The notes: a model not told the origin generated them from the letters alone. Shown: positions 1 through 11,824, counted from the first letter of the stretch. The stretch is 55,346 nucleotides of DNA from Blastococcus sp. (GCA_025465355.1 JAODNN010000141.1:1-55346); one strand, 5' to 3'. Numbers and translations are program-made.

Positions 1-671
<671 letters not shown>

Positions 672-700
672 GCTGAGCTCGTGAGGCAGTAGCGATGCAG

Positions 701-735
701 AGAGGGCCGGTCCAGATGATCTGGACCGGCCCTCT
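701..735 (+). terminator. Intrinsic-type terminator after groEL
   Basis: A perfect 15-bp stem (701-715 with 721-735) encloses a 5-nt loop, 30 nt after the groEL stop. It lies between convergent groEL and the whiB-like gene, so it could serve both strands. No long U tract follows, as is common in high-GC actinobacteria. Confidence 0.85.
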
Positions 736-793
736 CGTGTGTCGCTCTGTCTGACGCCGGCGCCGATCGGAGTCAGGCGCCGTCGCCGAGCAT

Positions 794-1093
794 TCAGACC
801 CCCGCGGCGACTGCTGCTGGCTCCGCTGCAATGAGCCGGGCTCGCTCCTCCTCGCTCATACCGCCCCAGACCCCGTAGGGCTCACGGACGGCGAGCGCGT
901 GCTTGAGGCAGGCATCGACGACCGGGCAGCGGGCGCACACCGCCTTGGCCGCCGTCTGCCGCCTGGCACGTGCCGGGCCGCGTTCACCGTCGGGGTGGAA
1001 GAAGAGGGACGTGTTCTCGCCACGGCAGGCGCCGTGGAGCTGCCAGTCCCAGACCTCGGCGACGGGCGTCGGAAGCCTGCGAATGTCGGCCAT
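794..1093 (-). CDS. whiD: WhiB-family iron-sulfur regulator, WhiD/WhiB3 type
   Basis: Small Fe-S cluster regulator of 99 residues. WhiB proteins bind a [4Fe-4S] cluster and the sigma factor and control redox and developmental genes. The four cluster cysteines are C23, C53, C56 and C62 (C-x29-C-x2-C-x5-C), followed by the GVWGG turn (residues 74-78) and a short basic/acidic tail. The ATG at 1093 was chosen because GGAGGA sits just upstream; the open frame extends 26 codons further without a ribosome site. The FFHPDGERG segment and the position between groEL and a BldM-like gene match WhiB3 of Mycobacterium and WhiD of Streptomyces. It is divergent from the bldM-like gene across a 356-bp intergenic region. 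Confidence 0.93.
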   Translation of the reverse strand: MADIRRLPTPVAEVWDWQLHGACRGENTSLFFHPDGERGPARARRQTAAKAVCARCPVVDACLKHALAVREPYGVWGGMSEEERARLIAAEPAAVAAGV

Positions 1094-1206
1094 CTCTCCT
1101 CCAGGGCTAGGTAAGGCCGGAGGGGGCTGTCCGGCTGCAAAGGGCCGATTCCCGACGCCCGACATGGTCAAACACGTCGTGATCGCAACTTTTCGTCTCG
1201 TTGTGC

Positions 1207-1248
1207 GCGACAGCGCCCCTCACCCCCCGGGGTGAGGGGCGCTGTCGC
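1207..1248. repeat. Perfect 20-bp inverted repeat with 2-nt loop
   Basis: Arms 1207-1226 and 1229-1248 are perfectly complementary around a C-rich/G-rich centre. It lies between two divergent promoters, so an ordinary terminator role is not obvious: no gene ends here and neither side has a U tract. It could terminate a short leader or antisense RNA, or extrude as a cruciform. Confidence 0.85.
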
Positions 1249-1277
1249 ACAGCCCCGAACTCGATCAAGGTGGGTCT

Positions 1278-1401
1278 TGCTCGTGCCGAAACCGGGAGGG
1301 GGAGAAACCCGGTAACCCCGGCGCGAGCAGCGCGGAGGCGGCGGGACTCCCTGTTCGGGGGTCCCCCGCCCGAGCGACACCTGGTCGGGCGCAGCCCGAC
1401 C
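1278..1401 (+). promoter_or_regulatory. Folded leader of the bldM-like gene, candidate cis-regulatory RNA
   Basis: Nested pairing is visible. An 11-bp stem (1278-1288 with 1319-1329, one G-U pair) encloses an asymmetric A-rich internal loop and a 6-bp stem (1291-1296 with 1308-1313). It is followed by an interrupted stem around 1337-1370 and a perfect 8-bp hairpin (1383-1390 with 1394-1401). The bldM-like start is 49 nt later. No known riboswitch consensus was recognised. Confidence 0.45.
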
Positions 1402-1449
1402 GGAATTCGGACCTGGACGGCATGCCGGACGGGGGAGCGAGGAGCAGGC

Positions 1450-2157
1450 GTGATCGACGACAGGATGCGCGGGCCGGTCAACGGCGCCACCGTCTGGGTG
1501 TACGACGAGCGTCGACGCGTGCGTGACGACGTCGCCTCGCGGCTGGTCGCCCTGCCCTTCGTCGGCCGGGTCGAGGTCGTCGGAGACGCCGCCTCACTGA
1601 TGTCCAGGCTGGCCACCCGCATGCCCGATGTGCTCCTGGTCGGCACCCAGCGCGCGGTCGACACCGGCCTCACCGCTGCCACCCAGGCGCTGCGCGCACA
1701 CCCCGGGCTGCCGGTCCTGGTGCTGGGTGCACCCGACGACGCCGAGAGCGTGCGCGCCGCCGTCGCCTTCGGTGCCCGCGGCTACCTCCGCTGGGATGCC
1801 AGCCCGATCGAGATGGGCCTGGGCCTGTCCCGCCTCGGGCTGCGTGCCGAGGGCGTCCGGATCCCGCAGCAGCAGGCCGCTCCGGCGTGGAGCGGTGCCG
1901 CCCCGCTGGCCGGGTCTGCGCCGACCACCGTGCGTTCGACCGTCCGCGAGGCGACGCCCGCCGTCAGCCTCTCGATGCGTGAGATGCAGGTGCTCACCGG
2001 CATGAGCCAGGGCAAGAGCAACGCCCAGATCGGCCGCGAGCTCTACCTGTCCGAGGACACCATCAAGACCCACGCCCGGCGGCTGTTCCGCAAGCTGGGT
2101 GCGAAGGACCGTGCCGAGGCGGTCGCGACGGGTTTCCGCCGCGGCATCATGACCTGA
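1450..2157 (+). CDS. bldM: BldM-like response regulator with degenerate receiver
   Basis: 235-residue DNA-binding regulator: receiver-like domain (about 14-130), linker, and LuxR-type helix-turn-helix (about 170-235). The C-terminal half, including GMSQGKSNAQIGRELYLSED and the THARRLFRKLGA recognition region, closely resembles BldM of Streptomyces, an orphan regulator of aerial development. The receiver keeps D19/E20, but the phosphoacceptor aspartate is replaced (G65 in VLLVGTQ) and the conserved lysine is lost (R114/W115), so it should not be phosphorylated in the usual way. GTG at 1450 is preceded by GAGGAG; the longer frame upstream is the folded leader. A neighbouring whiD-like gene is also found in Streptomyces, supporting the assignment. 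Confidence 0.9.
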   Translation: MIDDRMRGPVNGATVWVYDERRRVRDDVASRLVALPFVGRVEVVGDAASLMSRLATRMPDVLLVGTQRAVDTGLTAATQALRAHPGLPVLVLGAPDDAESVRAAVAFGARGYLRWDASPIEMGLGLSRLGLRAEGVRIPQQQAAPAWSGAAPLAGSAPTTVRSTVREATPAVSLSMREMQVLTGMSQGKSNAQIGRELYLSEDTIKTHARRLFRKLGAKDRAEAVATGFRRGIMT

Positions 2158-2182
2158 GCTCAGCAGAAGGCCGGCTCTGCTC

Positions 2183-2214
2183 GCGCCCTGCCACGACATA
2201 TCGTGGCAGGGCGC
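2183..2214 (+). terminator. Terminator after the bldM-like gene
   Basis: A perfect 14-bp stem (2183-2196 with 2201-2214) has a 4-nt loop and begins 25 nt after the stop codon. Confidence 0.85.
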
Positions 2215-2317
2215 ATTGCGTTTCCTGACCGCGACGAGAACCACGTCCGTGGTGGGAATCGGTAGGCGGCGGCCCGCTGCTCCACTGGGGGGGAACCAGG
2301 GAGCGAGGGGAGCGGGA

Positions 2318-3343
2318 TTGACCGAGCAGATCCGCGTCGCGGCGAGGCACTTCGTGGCCGTGCGGCGGATTCCCCCGGCTTCCGGCGTGGCCCTGCGGGC
2401 CGGGATGAGCGTGCTCGTTCCGCTCCTCGCGGTCGTGGTGCTCGGCCATCTGGACTGGTCGCCCTTCGCCGCGTTCGGCGCGTTCACCGCCATCTACGGG
2501 CGCAACCACGTGCACCTGTCGCGCGCCGTGATGCAGGCCAGCGCCGGTGCGGCACTCACCGCCAGTGTCGTGGCCGGCGTGCTCGTCGGGTCGGCAGGCT
2601 CCCGGGCCTGGCTCGCGGTCGGCGTGGCGGCGGTCGTCGCCGCCGCGGGTGCCGCGCTGGCCAGAGCCCAGGACTGGCACCCGCCGGGCCCGATGTTCCT
2701 CGTGTTCGCCTTCGGCGCCGTGGCGTCGGTGCCGCACGTCCTCGCCGACGTCCCGGCGGCGGCGGGGGTGACCGCGGCGAGCGCCCTGTTCGCGCTGATC
2801 GTCGGCAACCTCGCCGGCCTGGTGTGGGGCGAGCCCAGCAGACCCTCCCGACCGCGGTCGGTGTGGACGTGGAACTCCGTGCGCTGCGCCGTCGCGGCGC
2901 TGCTGGCAGGCGGGACGGCGACCGCGGTCGGGATCGGCCACCCGTACTGGGCCATGGTCGCCGCAGTGGCACCGCTGTCGGCGCCCGGGATCACCCACCA
3001 GCTGGTCCGGGCCGGTCACCGCGTCGTCGGCACCCTGGGTGGCCTGCTGACCGCGGCCGTGCTGCTCGCGCTCGGCCTCGCGCCGGTACCGACGGTGCTC
3101 GCCATCGCGGTGCTGCAGGTGGCCACCGAGTGGTTGATCGGCCGCAATTACGCGCTCGCGCTGCTGTTCATCACCCCGATGGCCATGCTCATGGGCCAGA
3201 TCGCGGTGGCTCGCCCGATGGGGTCGCTGTTGCTCGACCGCGCGGTGGAGACCCTGATCGGAGCAGCGATCGCGCTGCTGATCATCCTGGTCGGGCTGCC
3301 GCTCCGCCGCCGGGCCGAGGCACGCGCAGGCGCGGAGGCCTGA
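2318..3343 (+). CDS. FUSC/aromatic acid exporter-like membrane protein
   Basis: Integral membrane protein of about 341 residues with two similar hydrophobic blocks (about residues 30-170 and 190-325), each a run of four or five membrane helices. This is the duplicated layout of FUSC / aromatic acid exporter-like proteins. The first block contains the FAAFGAFTAIYG segment typical of the family; the second contains YWAMVAAVAPLSAP. A TTG at 2318 preceded by GAGGGGAG is preferred; the frame is open to 2216, so a longer form is possible. It stands alone between terminators. The substrate is unknown. The tail is basic and cytoplasmic (LRRRAEAR). Confidence 0.75.
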   Translation: MTEQIRVAARHFVAVRRIPPASGVALRAGMSVLVPLLAVVVLGHLDWSPFAAFGAFTAIYGRNHVHLSRAVMQASAGAALTASVVAGVLVGSAGSRAWLAVGVAAVVAAAGAALARAQDWHPPGPMFLVFAFGAVASVPHVLADVPAAAGVTAASALFALIVGNLAGLVWGEPSRPSRPRSVWTWNSVRCAVAALLAGGTATAVGIGHPYWAMVAAVAPLSAPGITHQLVRAGHRVVGTLGGLLTAAVLLALGLAPVPTVLAIAVLQVATEWLIGRNYALALLFITPMAMLMGQIAVARPMGSLLLDRAVETLIGAAIALLIILVGLPLRRRAEARAGAEA

Positions 3344-3365
3344 CGGAGACGTCGGGGCCGCGGAG

Positions 3366-3746
3366 TCACGCGGCGTCGAAGTACGTCACCCGGTCCGGCT
3401 GGGCGTGGAACGGGTTGGCCCACTCCGATGGCGCACCGGTGATCGGCTGGGCGTCGGTGACGACGACGAACGGCGTGCCGGGGTACACCGCGAGCACCCG
3501 TGAGGAGGACGACAGGTGCTCGGTGCGCTCGATGAGTTCGCCGCGGCGGAGCTGCTGCGTCGTCCGCCGTCCGTTCAGTTCCTCGCCCACCTCGGCGACC
3601 CATTGGGCCCCGTCGTGGGTGAAGCCGATGGAGTGGACGCGCCGGCCGGCGGGGGCCGGCTCGCACCCGGCGAACTCGGCCAGGGCGTCGTAGAGCCGCT
3701 CCGCCTGCTCGTCGTCGCTCGCTCGCGGGAGGAAGAAGGCAGCCAC
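3366..3746 (-). CDS. Conserved hypothetical protein
   Basis: 126 residues from a GTG at 3746. No domain was recognised. The protein is soluble and mixed in composition: an N-terminal VAAFFLPRASDDEQAERLYD segment resembling the start of an alpha/beta domain, a central FTHDGAQWVAEVGEE strand-rich part, and a C-terminal VYPGTPFVVVTD hydrophobic strand. It lies 48 bp after the DUF5319 gene in the same direction and is probably cotranscribed with it. The frame continues upstream over the DUF5319 gene, but that part is an antisense-frame shadow rich in Arg and Pro. GC3 is typical of the neighbours, so the gene is likely real. Confidence 0.65.
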   Translation of the reverse strand: MAAFFLPRASDDEQAERLYDALAEFAGCEPAPAGRRVHSIGFTHDGAQWVAEVGEELNGRRTTQQLRRGELIERTEHLSSSSRVLAVYPGTPFVVVTDAQPITGAPSEWANPFHAQPDRVTYFDAA

Positions 3747-3793
3747 GCCCGCGATTCTCGTCCTAGGCGCCGACAGGACGGCGGTGCCTCGGC

Positions 3794-4198
3794 TCAATCC
3801 TCCCGAGCGTGGCGGCCACCGCCGCCGTGCTGGCCGGTGGGCTCGTCCCCCTCGGCACGGGCGGCCACGCCGTCGGCGTACCCGCTCGCGTAGTCCCAGC
3901 TGACGTAGTCGTCGGGATCCGGGTCGAACGGCGGTTCGTGCCGGCCGGTCTGCCCCTCGTCGAGCAGCTGCCGCAGGTTCGCCTGCATCAGCGCCCAGTC
4001 GACGTGGTGCTCCTCGTCGCAGTCGGGGCAGTCGACGACGATGCCCTTGATACCTGTCGGTTCCAGCAGGGTGCGGAACACCTCGAGCTCGGCCAGGTCG
4101 TCGAGGACCCCGGCCCGCTCCTCCATGGTCAGCGGAGGCGGGCCCGATCGGTCGTCGGGCCCGAAGTCGGCACCGGGGGCGTCGTCGAACGGAGTCAC
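3794..4198 (-). CDS. DUF5319 family protein
   Basis: 134-residue acidic protein matching DUF5319, the family that neighbours guaB2 in mycobacteria (Rv3412). Family landmarks are the region around GIKGIVVDCPDCDEEHHVDW, whose CPDC pair suggests metal binding, and the PFDPDPDDYVSWDYASGYAD block. The function is unknown. The GTG at 4198 follows GTGGAG at ribosome-site distance; a GTG at 4207 is the alternative. The C-terminal 20 residues are Gly/His/Glu-rich and look disordered. It is divergent from guaB across 137 bp, keeping the conserved order seen in other actinobacteria. Confidence 0.85.
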   Translation of the reverse strand: MTPFDDAPGADFGPDDRSGPPPLTMEERAGVLDDLAELEVFRTLLEPTGIKGIVVDCPDCDEEHHVDWALMQANLRQLLDEGQTGRHEPPFDPDPDDYVSWDYASGYADGVAARAEGDEPTGQHGGGGRHARED

Positions 4199-4212
4199 GG
4201 GCTCCACGGTAA

Positions 4213-5868
<1,656 letters not shown>

Positions 5869-5872
5869 CCCG

Positions 5873-7008
5873 ATGAGCGCACGCGACACCGTCGAGATCG
5901 GGCTCAACCGCTTCGCCCGGCGCGGCTACGACCTGGACGAGATCTCCCTGGTCCCGTCCCGGCGCACCCGCGACGTGGACGACGTCTCGACCGCCTGGCA
6001 GATCGATGCCTTCCGCTTCGAGATCCCGCTGGTCACCAGCCCGTCCGACGCGGTGGTCAGCCCGGCCACCGCGATCGCTGTCGGGGAGGCAGGCGGGCTG
6101 GGCGTGCTCAACGCCGAGGGGCTGTGGAGCCGGTACGAGGACCCCGTGCCGGTCTACCGGAAGCTCCGTGAGGCCGCCGGTGGGGGCGCCCCCCCGGTAG
6201 CGCTGCTCCAGGACATCTACTGCGAGCCGGTGAAGCCGGAGCTGATCACCGCCCGGATCAAGGAGATGCGGGACGCCGGGGTGACGACGGCGGTGCGGAT
6301 CTCGCCGCAGCACACGCTGCAGTACGCACCGACCGTGCTGGCCGCCGGCGTCGACCTGCTGGTCATCCAGGGCACGATCGTCTCCGCCGAGCACGTCACC
6401 ACCGCCGGCGACGCGCTCAACCTCAAGGAGTTCATCGCCGACCTCGACGTCCCGGTGATCGTGGGTGGCGCGTCGAACTACCAGACCGCGCTGCACCTGA
6501 TGCGCACCGGAGCGGCCGGAGTGATCGTCGGTGTCGGGGCCGACAGCTTCTCCACCGCCGATGTCGTCATGGGCATCCGGGTGCCGCTGGCCAGTGCCAT
6601 CGCCGATGCGGCGGCGGCCCGGCGCGACTACCTCGACGAGACCGGCGGCCGGTACGTGCACGTCATCGCCAACGGCCGGATCGAGACCAGCGGCGCGATC
6701 GCGCGCGCGCTGGCCTGCGGAGCGGACGCCGTCCAGCTGGGCGAGCCGCTGCGGATCGCCTCGGAAGCGCCCGGCGGTGGGATCTGGTGGGACTCGGTGG
6801 CCGCGCACCCGCGCCTGCCCCGCGGTGGCGCCTCGGCCCCGCTGCCCCCGGCCGGCACGCTCCAGGAGGTCCTCCTCGGCGCGGCTGCCACGCCCGATGG
6901 CCGCACGAACCTCTTCGGTGCGCTGCGCCGGACGATGGCGAAGACCGGCTACCGCGACCTCAAGGAGTTCCAGCGGGTCGACCTCGTGATCGGCGGTTCG
7001 GCAGACTG

Positions 7009-7009
<1 letters not shown>
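5873..7009 (+). CDS. guaB3: GuaB3, IMPDH-related protein without CBS domains
   Basis: 378-residue IMPDH/GMPR-like barrel lacking the CBS insert, the second gene of the operon. The diagnostic block [20 protein letters not shown] is typical of GuaB3. The loop that carries the catalytic cysteine in IMPDH and GMP reductase reads [13 protein letters not shown] here (about residues 222-234): no cysteine is present. Some mycobacterial GuaB3 proteins also lack IMPDH activity, whereas a cyanobacterial GuaB3 has been described as a GMP reductase; loss of the cysteine argues against either chemistry here. Its stop overlaps the guaA start by one base (TGATG), so the two are translationally coupled. Family certain, activity open. 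Confidence 0.93.
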
Positions 7010-8571
<1,562 letters not shown>

Positions 8572-8598
8572 GGACGTCACCTCCGCCGCCCTGTGCGG

Positions 8599-8874
8599 TC
8601 AGCGCCTCCGGCGCGCTTTCCGCAGCTCGCCGACCAGCATCAGCGCCCCGCCGCCGATCAGCAGGACCCACAGGACGCCGCCGTCCCGGAACAGGAGCAG
8701 CGGGATGTCCGCGTCGGCCAGCAGCGCGATGGCCAGCAGGCTGAACAGCACGCCGGGGATGAGTGCCACCATGTCCACGCCGCGGCGCACCGGGGGCGGC
8801 GGGTCCTCGGTGGGCCATTCGTCGACCTCCTGCCAGGCGGTCGGCGTGGTCGGGAACTCGCTGTAGTCAGCCAC
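8599..8874 (-). CDS. Small two-helix membrane protein, PspC partner
   Basis: 91 residues: an acidic, Pro-rich cytoplasmic N-terminus (YSEFPTTPTAW...EDPPPP), then two hydrophobic helices (about 36-55 and 62-82) and a basic tail (LRKARRRR). The GTG start at 8874 lies 8 bp inside the end of the PspC gene, so the two are translationally coupled. No named domain was recognised. Similar short membrane proteins often follow PspC genes in actinobacteria, consistent with an accessory role in envelope stress sensing, but this is inference from position. Confidence 0.7.
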   Translation of the reverse strand: MADYSEFPTTPTAWQEVDEWPTEDPPPPVRRGVDMVALIPGVLFSLLAIALLADADIPLLLFRDGGVLWVLLIGGGALMLVGELRKARRRR

Positions 8875-9820
8875 GGGACACCTCCACGTCGCCGAGGTCG
8901 GAACTGATGGTGATCACGAACTCGGCGCGGCCGTCACCGGTCCAGGAGGCGGATCCGGTGCCCGGGTAGATCCCGTTCGTCGCGCTCTCGCCTCCGAAGA
9001 GATCGACGTTGCCGACGCCGTTGTCCACCGACACGCGGACGTCCGCCGACTGGGGCACGCGCACGGACAGGTCACCGAGGCGGTGGTCGATCCGGGTGGG
9101 GATCGGCTGGTGAACCGCGGTGAGGTCGACGCCGGTCAGGTCGACGGTCATGTCACCGACGGCCCCGCTGTACACGGGCCGGACGTCGGCCGCGGTCACC
9201 GGGCGGAAGGTCCGGTCACCGACGCCCTGGCCACCACGCCAGTGCGGCGCCGCAGACGAGGCCGTCGCCGCGAGGGTGAGGACGACGCCCAGGGCGATCA
9301 GGCCGCCCCGGGCCCGTCGTCCGCCGGTGAACGCGGCAGCCACGAGGCCCAGGCCGACGACGAGAAGCGCGGCGCCCAGGTAGCTGTGGGCGCCGAGGCT
9401 CAAGGCGCCCACGCGGGTGAGGAGCACCAGGACGCCGACGACGATCAGCAGCCCGGCGATGGTGATCCGGGGAACCGGGGAGCGGGGCTCCACCGGCCGC
9501 CGGCGGCGACCCAGCCGGTCGTGTGCCGCCGCGGGGCTCCCCGCGCCGCGACCATCGGCCGGCATGAGCAACCAGAGGAGCAGGTAGACCAGGATCCCCG
9601 AGCCGCCGGCGAAGGCGAGGGCGACGAAGCCGACCCGCCAGAGGAGCGGGTCGATGCCGCTGTACTCGGCCAGACCGCCGGCGACGCCGCCGATCATCCT
9701 GTCGGTCTCGCTGCGGCGCAGCCGGCTGAGGACCGGTCGACTGGGCGACGGCGGGAGCGCGGACGGCGGTTCCCAGCTCGGGGGGGCGGGGGGAGGGGCG
9801 GGAGGCGGAGCGGCTGTCAT
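8867..9820 (-). CDS. PspC-domain membrane protein
   Basis: 317 residues. A Pro/Ala-rich N-terminus is followed by a PspC domain (about residues 33-92, landmarks RMIGGVAGGLAEYSGIDPLL and LLLWLLMP), several further helices (about 115-185), and a C-terminal soluble beta-rich domain (about 210-317, VTVDLTGVDLT, GDLSVRVPQSADVRVSVDNG). The last resembles the repetitive strand region of LiaF-like/DUF2154-type proteins. The ATG at 9820 fits the divergent promoter region; the longer frame crosses the neighbouring promoter. LiaF- and PspC-type proteins restrain a cell-envelope stress kinase. The divergent kinase here also starts with a PspC domain, so this protein is probably its regulatory partner. 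Confidence 0.85.
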   Translation of the reverse strand: MTAAPPPAPPPAPPSWEPPSALPPSPSRPVLSRLRRSETDRMIGGVAGGLAEYSGIDPLLWRVGFVALAFAGGSGILVYLLLWLLMPADGRGAGSPAAAHDRLGRRRRPVEPRSPVPRITIAGLLIVVGVLVLLTRVGALSLGAHSYLGAALLVVGLGLVAAAFTGGRRARGGLIALGVVLTLAATASSAAPHWRGGQGVGDRTFRPVTAADVRPVYSGAVGDMTVDLTGVDLTAVHQPIPTRIDHRLGDLSVRVPQSADVRVSVDNGVGNVDLFGGESATNGIYPGTGSASWTGDGRAEFVITISSDLGDVEVSRG

Positions 9821-9944
9821 GAGAGGAAGCGTGCCGATCGGGCATCCCCGTGACCATCGGGGAAGCCCCCCATTCCACCCTGGTCCATCAACAGGGGTGA
9901 TCACCCGTGTCGGCCGAGGGTCCGGCGGTGCGACCATCAGCAGC
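9821..9944. promoter_or_regulatory. Divergent PspC/kinase promoter region with palindromes
   Basis: The 124-bp divergent region contains a perfect 12-bp palindrome GGGTGATCACCC at 9895-9906. A second, spaced inverted repeat TCCCCG-N7-CGGGGA lies at 9845-9863. Either could be the operator of the NarL-type regulator encoded by the kinase operon. This is inferred from position only. Confidence 0.4.
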
Positions 9945-11165
9945 GTGAACACCGTCGTCCCCGAGTCGGCAGCTGCCGGAGCGGTCCCCCGGCCGCCCTT
10001 GGCGCGCCCGCGCTCGGGGCGGGTGCTGGCCGGCGTCGCGATGGGCACCGCCGCGCATCTCCGGCAGGATCCGCTGCTGGTGCGGGTTGCGTTCGTGGTC
10101 CTCGCAGCGGCGGGCATCGGCGTCGTCGCCTACGGGGTGCTGTGGCTGACCATGCCGGTGGCCGAGCCGGGTGCTGAGCCGACGGTGGCACTCTCGGCGG
10201 CGGCGCGGCCGAGCAAGCGGCAGATCCTGATCCTCGGTCTCCTCGGCCTGGTCGCCATGAGCCTGGTCGGCCAGCTCGCCTCGTGGAGCAGCAGTGTCGT
10301 CCTGCCCCTCGCACTGGCCGGTGCGGGGCTCGCTGTCATCTGGCGGCAGCTGGACATCGACCGCACGCTCGCCGTCCCCGGCGTCCGATGGGTGCTCGCC
10401 GGCGGGATCGCGCTCGCGGCCGGTGGCGTCGTCCTGCTGCTGGCCACGACGGGTCAGCTGAACAATGCGCGGAACGGATTCACGGCCACCCTGGTGATCC
10501 TGCTGGGCATCGTCCTGGCCACCGCTCCGCTGTGGCGGCGGCTGCTCGACTCGCGGGCGGCCGAACGCTCCGCGCGCATCCGTTCGGAGGAGCGCGCGGC
10601 CGTGGCGGCGCACCTGCACGACTCGGTGCTGCAGACCCTCGCGCTCATCCAGCGGCACGCCGACGAGCCCCAGGCAGTGAGCCGGCTCGCCCGCGGTCAG
10701 GAGCGGGAGCTGCGGACCTGGCTGTACGACCCCGCCGTCGTCCGCGAGGGCGGGACCTGGGCGGGCCTTGTCGCCGGGCTGGTGTCCGGGGTGGAGTCCG
10801 ATCACGAGCTGCTCGTGGAGCCGGTCGTCGTGGGCGACGCCCCCGTCGACGCGGCGCTCGCAGCCCTGGGGGCGGCTACCCGGGAGGCGCTGGTCAACGC
10901 GGCCAAGCACTCGGGTGCGACCTCCGCCGACCTGTACACGGAGGTGACACCCGAGCGGGTGTCGGTCTTCGTGCGCGACCGCGGGAAGGGCTTCGACCCC
11001 GCGACCGTGCCGGATGACCGGCGCGGGCTCCGCGATTCGGTGAGCGGCCGGATCGCCCGCCTCGGTGGGACGGCGGAGATCCGGTCGGCGCCGGGGGAGG
11101 GGACCGAGGTGGAGCTGGTCCTGCCGAGGACGGCCGCGGGAGCCGGCGTGCGAGCTCAGCCGTGA
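9945..11165 (+). CDS. PspC-domain sensor histidine kinase
   Basis: 406 residues. N-terminal PspC domain (about 15-72, RSGRVLAGVAMGTAAHL), three or four further helices (to about 200), a HisKA_3-type dimerisation region with phospho-acceptor H225 in HLHDSVLQT, and an HATPase domain (about 300-400) with N-box NAAKHSGA and G-box DRGKGFDP. It pairs with the next gene, whose start overlaps its stop (GTGA). The GTG at 9945 is used because an upstream in-frame GTG (9897) lies inside a palindrome in the promoter region; that start cannot be excluded. PspC-kinase fusions of this type sense envelope stress in actinobacteria; the signal here is unknown. Confidence 0.85.
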   Translation: MNTVVPESAAAGAVPRPPLARPRSGRVLAGVAMGTAAHLRQDPLLVRVAFVVLAAAGIGVVAYGVLWLTMPVAEPGAEPTVALSAAARPSKRQILILGLLGLVAMSLVGQLASWSSSVVLPLALAGAGLAVIWRQLDIDRTLAVPGVRWVLAGGIALAAGGVVLLLATTGQLNNARNGFTATLVILLGIVLATAPLWRRLLDSRAAERSARIRSEERAAVAAHLHDSVLQTLALIQRHADEPQAVSRLARGQERELRTWLYDPAVVREGGTWAGLVAGLVSGVESDHELLVEPVVVGDAPVDAALAALGAATREALVNAAKHSGATSADLYTEVTPERVSVFVRDRGKGFDPATVPDDRRGLRDSVSGRIARLGGTAEIRSAPGEGTEVELVLPRTAAGAGVRAQP

Positions 11166-11824
11166 GCGCCGTGCCGACGGTCTTCGTCGTCGACGACCAC
11201 GCGATGGTGCGCGCCGGCGTGCGCGCCGAACTCGGGGACGACGTGACGGTCGTGGGTGAGGCGGCCGACGTCACGACCGCCGTCGAGGGCATCCGGGGAA
11301 CCGTTCCCGACGTCGTCCTGCTCGATGTCCACCTGCCCGGCGGTGGTGGCCGTGCGGTGCTCGAGACCCTGCGCTCGGAGTTGCCGAACGTGCGGTGGCT
11401 CGCGCTGTCGGTGTCCGACGCCGCGGAGGACGTCATCGCCGTCATCCGTGCCGGAGCCCGGGGATACGTGACCAAGACGATCTCCGGCCCGGACCTGCTC
11501 GACGCGGTCCGCAGGGTCGCCGACGGCGATGTCGTGTTCAGCCCGCGCCTGGCCGGCTTCGTGCTCGACGCCTTCGCCGCCGCGGGCCCGATCGCCCCGG
11601 AACCCGCCGAAGAGGCGACCGATCCGGGGCTGGACCTGCTCAGCGCCCGCGAGCGGGAGGTGATGCAGCTGCTGGCCCGCGGCTACACCTACCGCGAGAT
11701 CGGCTCGCGGCTGTTCATCTCGGTGAAGACGGTCGAGTCGCACGCGTCCAACGTGCTGCGCAAGCTCCAGCTGTCCAACCGCAACGAGCTCACCCGCTGG
11801 GCGGCGACCAACCGTCTGCTCTGA
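11162..11824 (+). CDS. NarL/LuxR-type response regulator
   Basis: 220 residues. The receiver domain has a complete phosphorylation site (D11, D12, phosphoacceptor D55 in VLLDVHLPG, K105), followed by a C-terminal LuxR-type helix-turn-helix (about 155-218, SAREREVMQLLARGYTYREI and VKTVESHASNVLRKL). It overlaps the PspC kinase gene by 4 bp and is its cognate regulator. It probably controls the divergent PspC genes and its own operon through the palindrome at 9895-9906. In contrast to the BldM-like protein near the start of the window, nothing in the receiver is degenerate. Confidence 0.92.
   Translation: MSAVPTVFVVDDHAMVRAGVRAELGDDVTVVGEAADVTTAVEGIRGTVPDVVLLDVHLPGGGGRAVLETLRSELPNVRWLALSVSDAAEDVIAVIRAGARGYVTKTISGPDLLDAVRRVADGDVVFSPRLAGFVLDAFAAAGPIAPEPAEEATDPGLDLLSAREREVMQLLARGYTYREIGSRLFISVKTVESHASNVLRKLQLSNRNELTRWAATNRLL

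Larger units (their letters stand above)
1094..1449. other. Intergenic region between divergent whiD- and bldM-like genes
   Basis: 356 bp without a gene. It holds the whiD ribosome site (GGAGGA), a 20-bp perfect palindrome at 1207-1248, and a heavily folded stretch at 1278-1401 leading into the bldM-like gene. Both promoters must lie here, but no convincing -10/-35 pair could be fixed by eye. Confidence 0.7.

Noticed and set aside
1221-1228. 6C small RNA
   Set aside because: Six C residues occur but as a palindrome centre, not in the two C-rich loops that define 6C RNA.
1200-1440. Known riboswitch (c-di-AMP, cobalamin, TPP, SAM)
   Set aside because: None of the recalled consensus cores of these classes was found.
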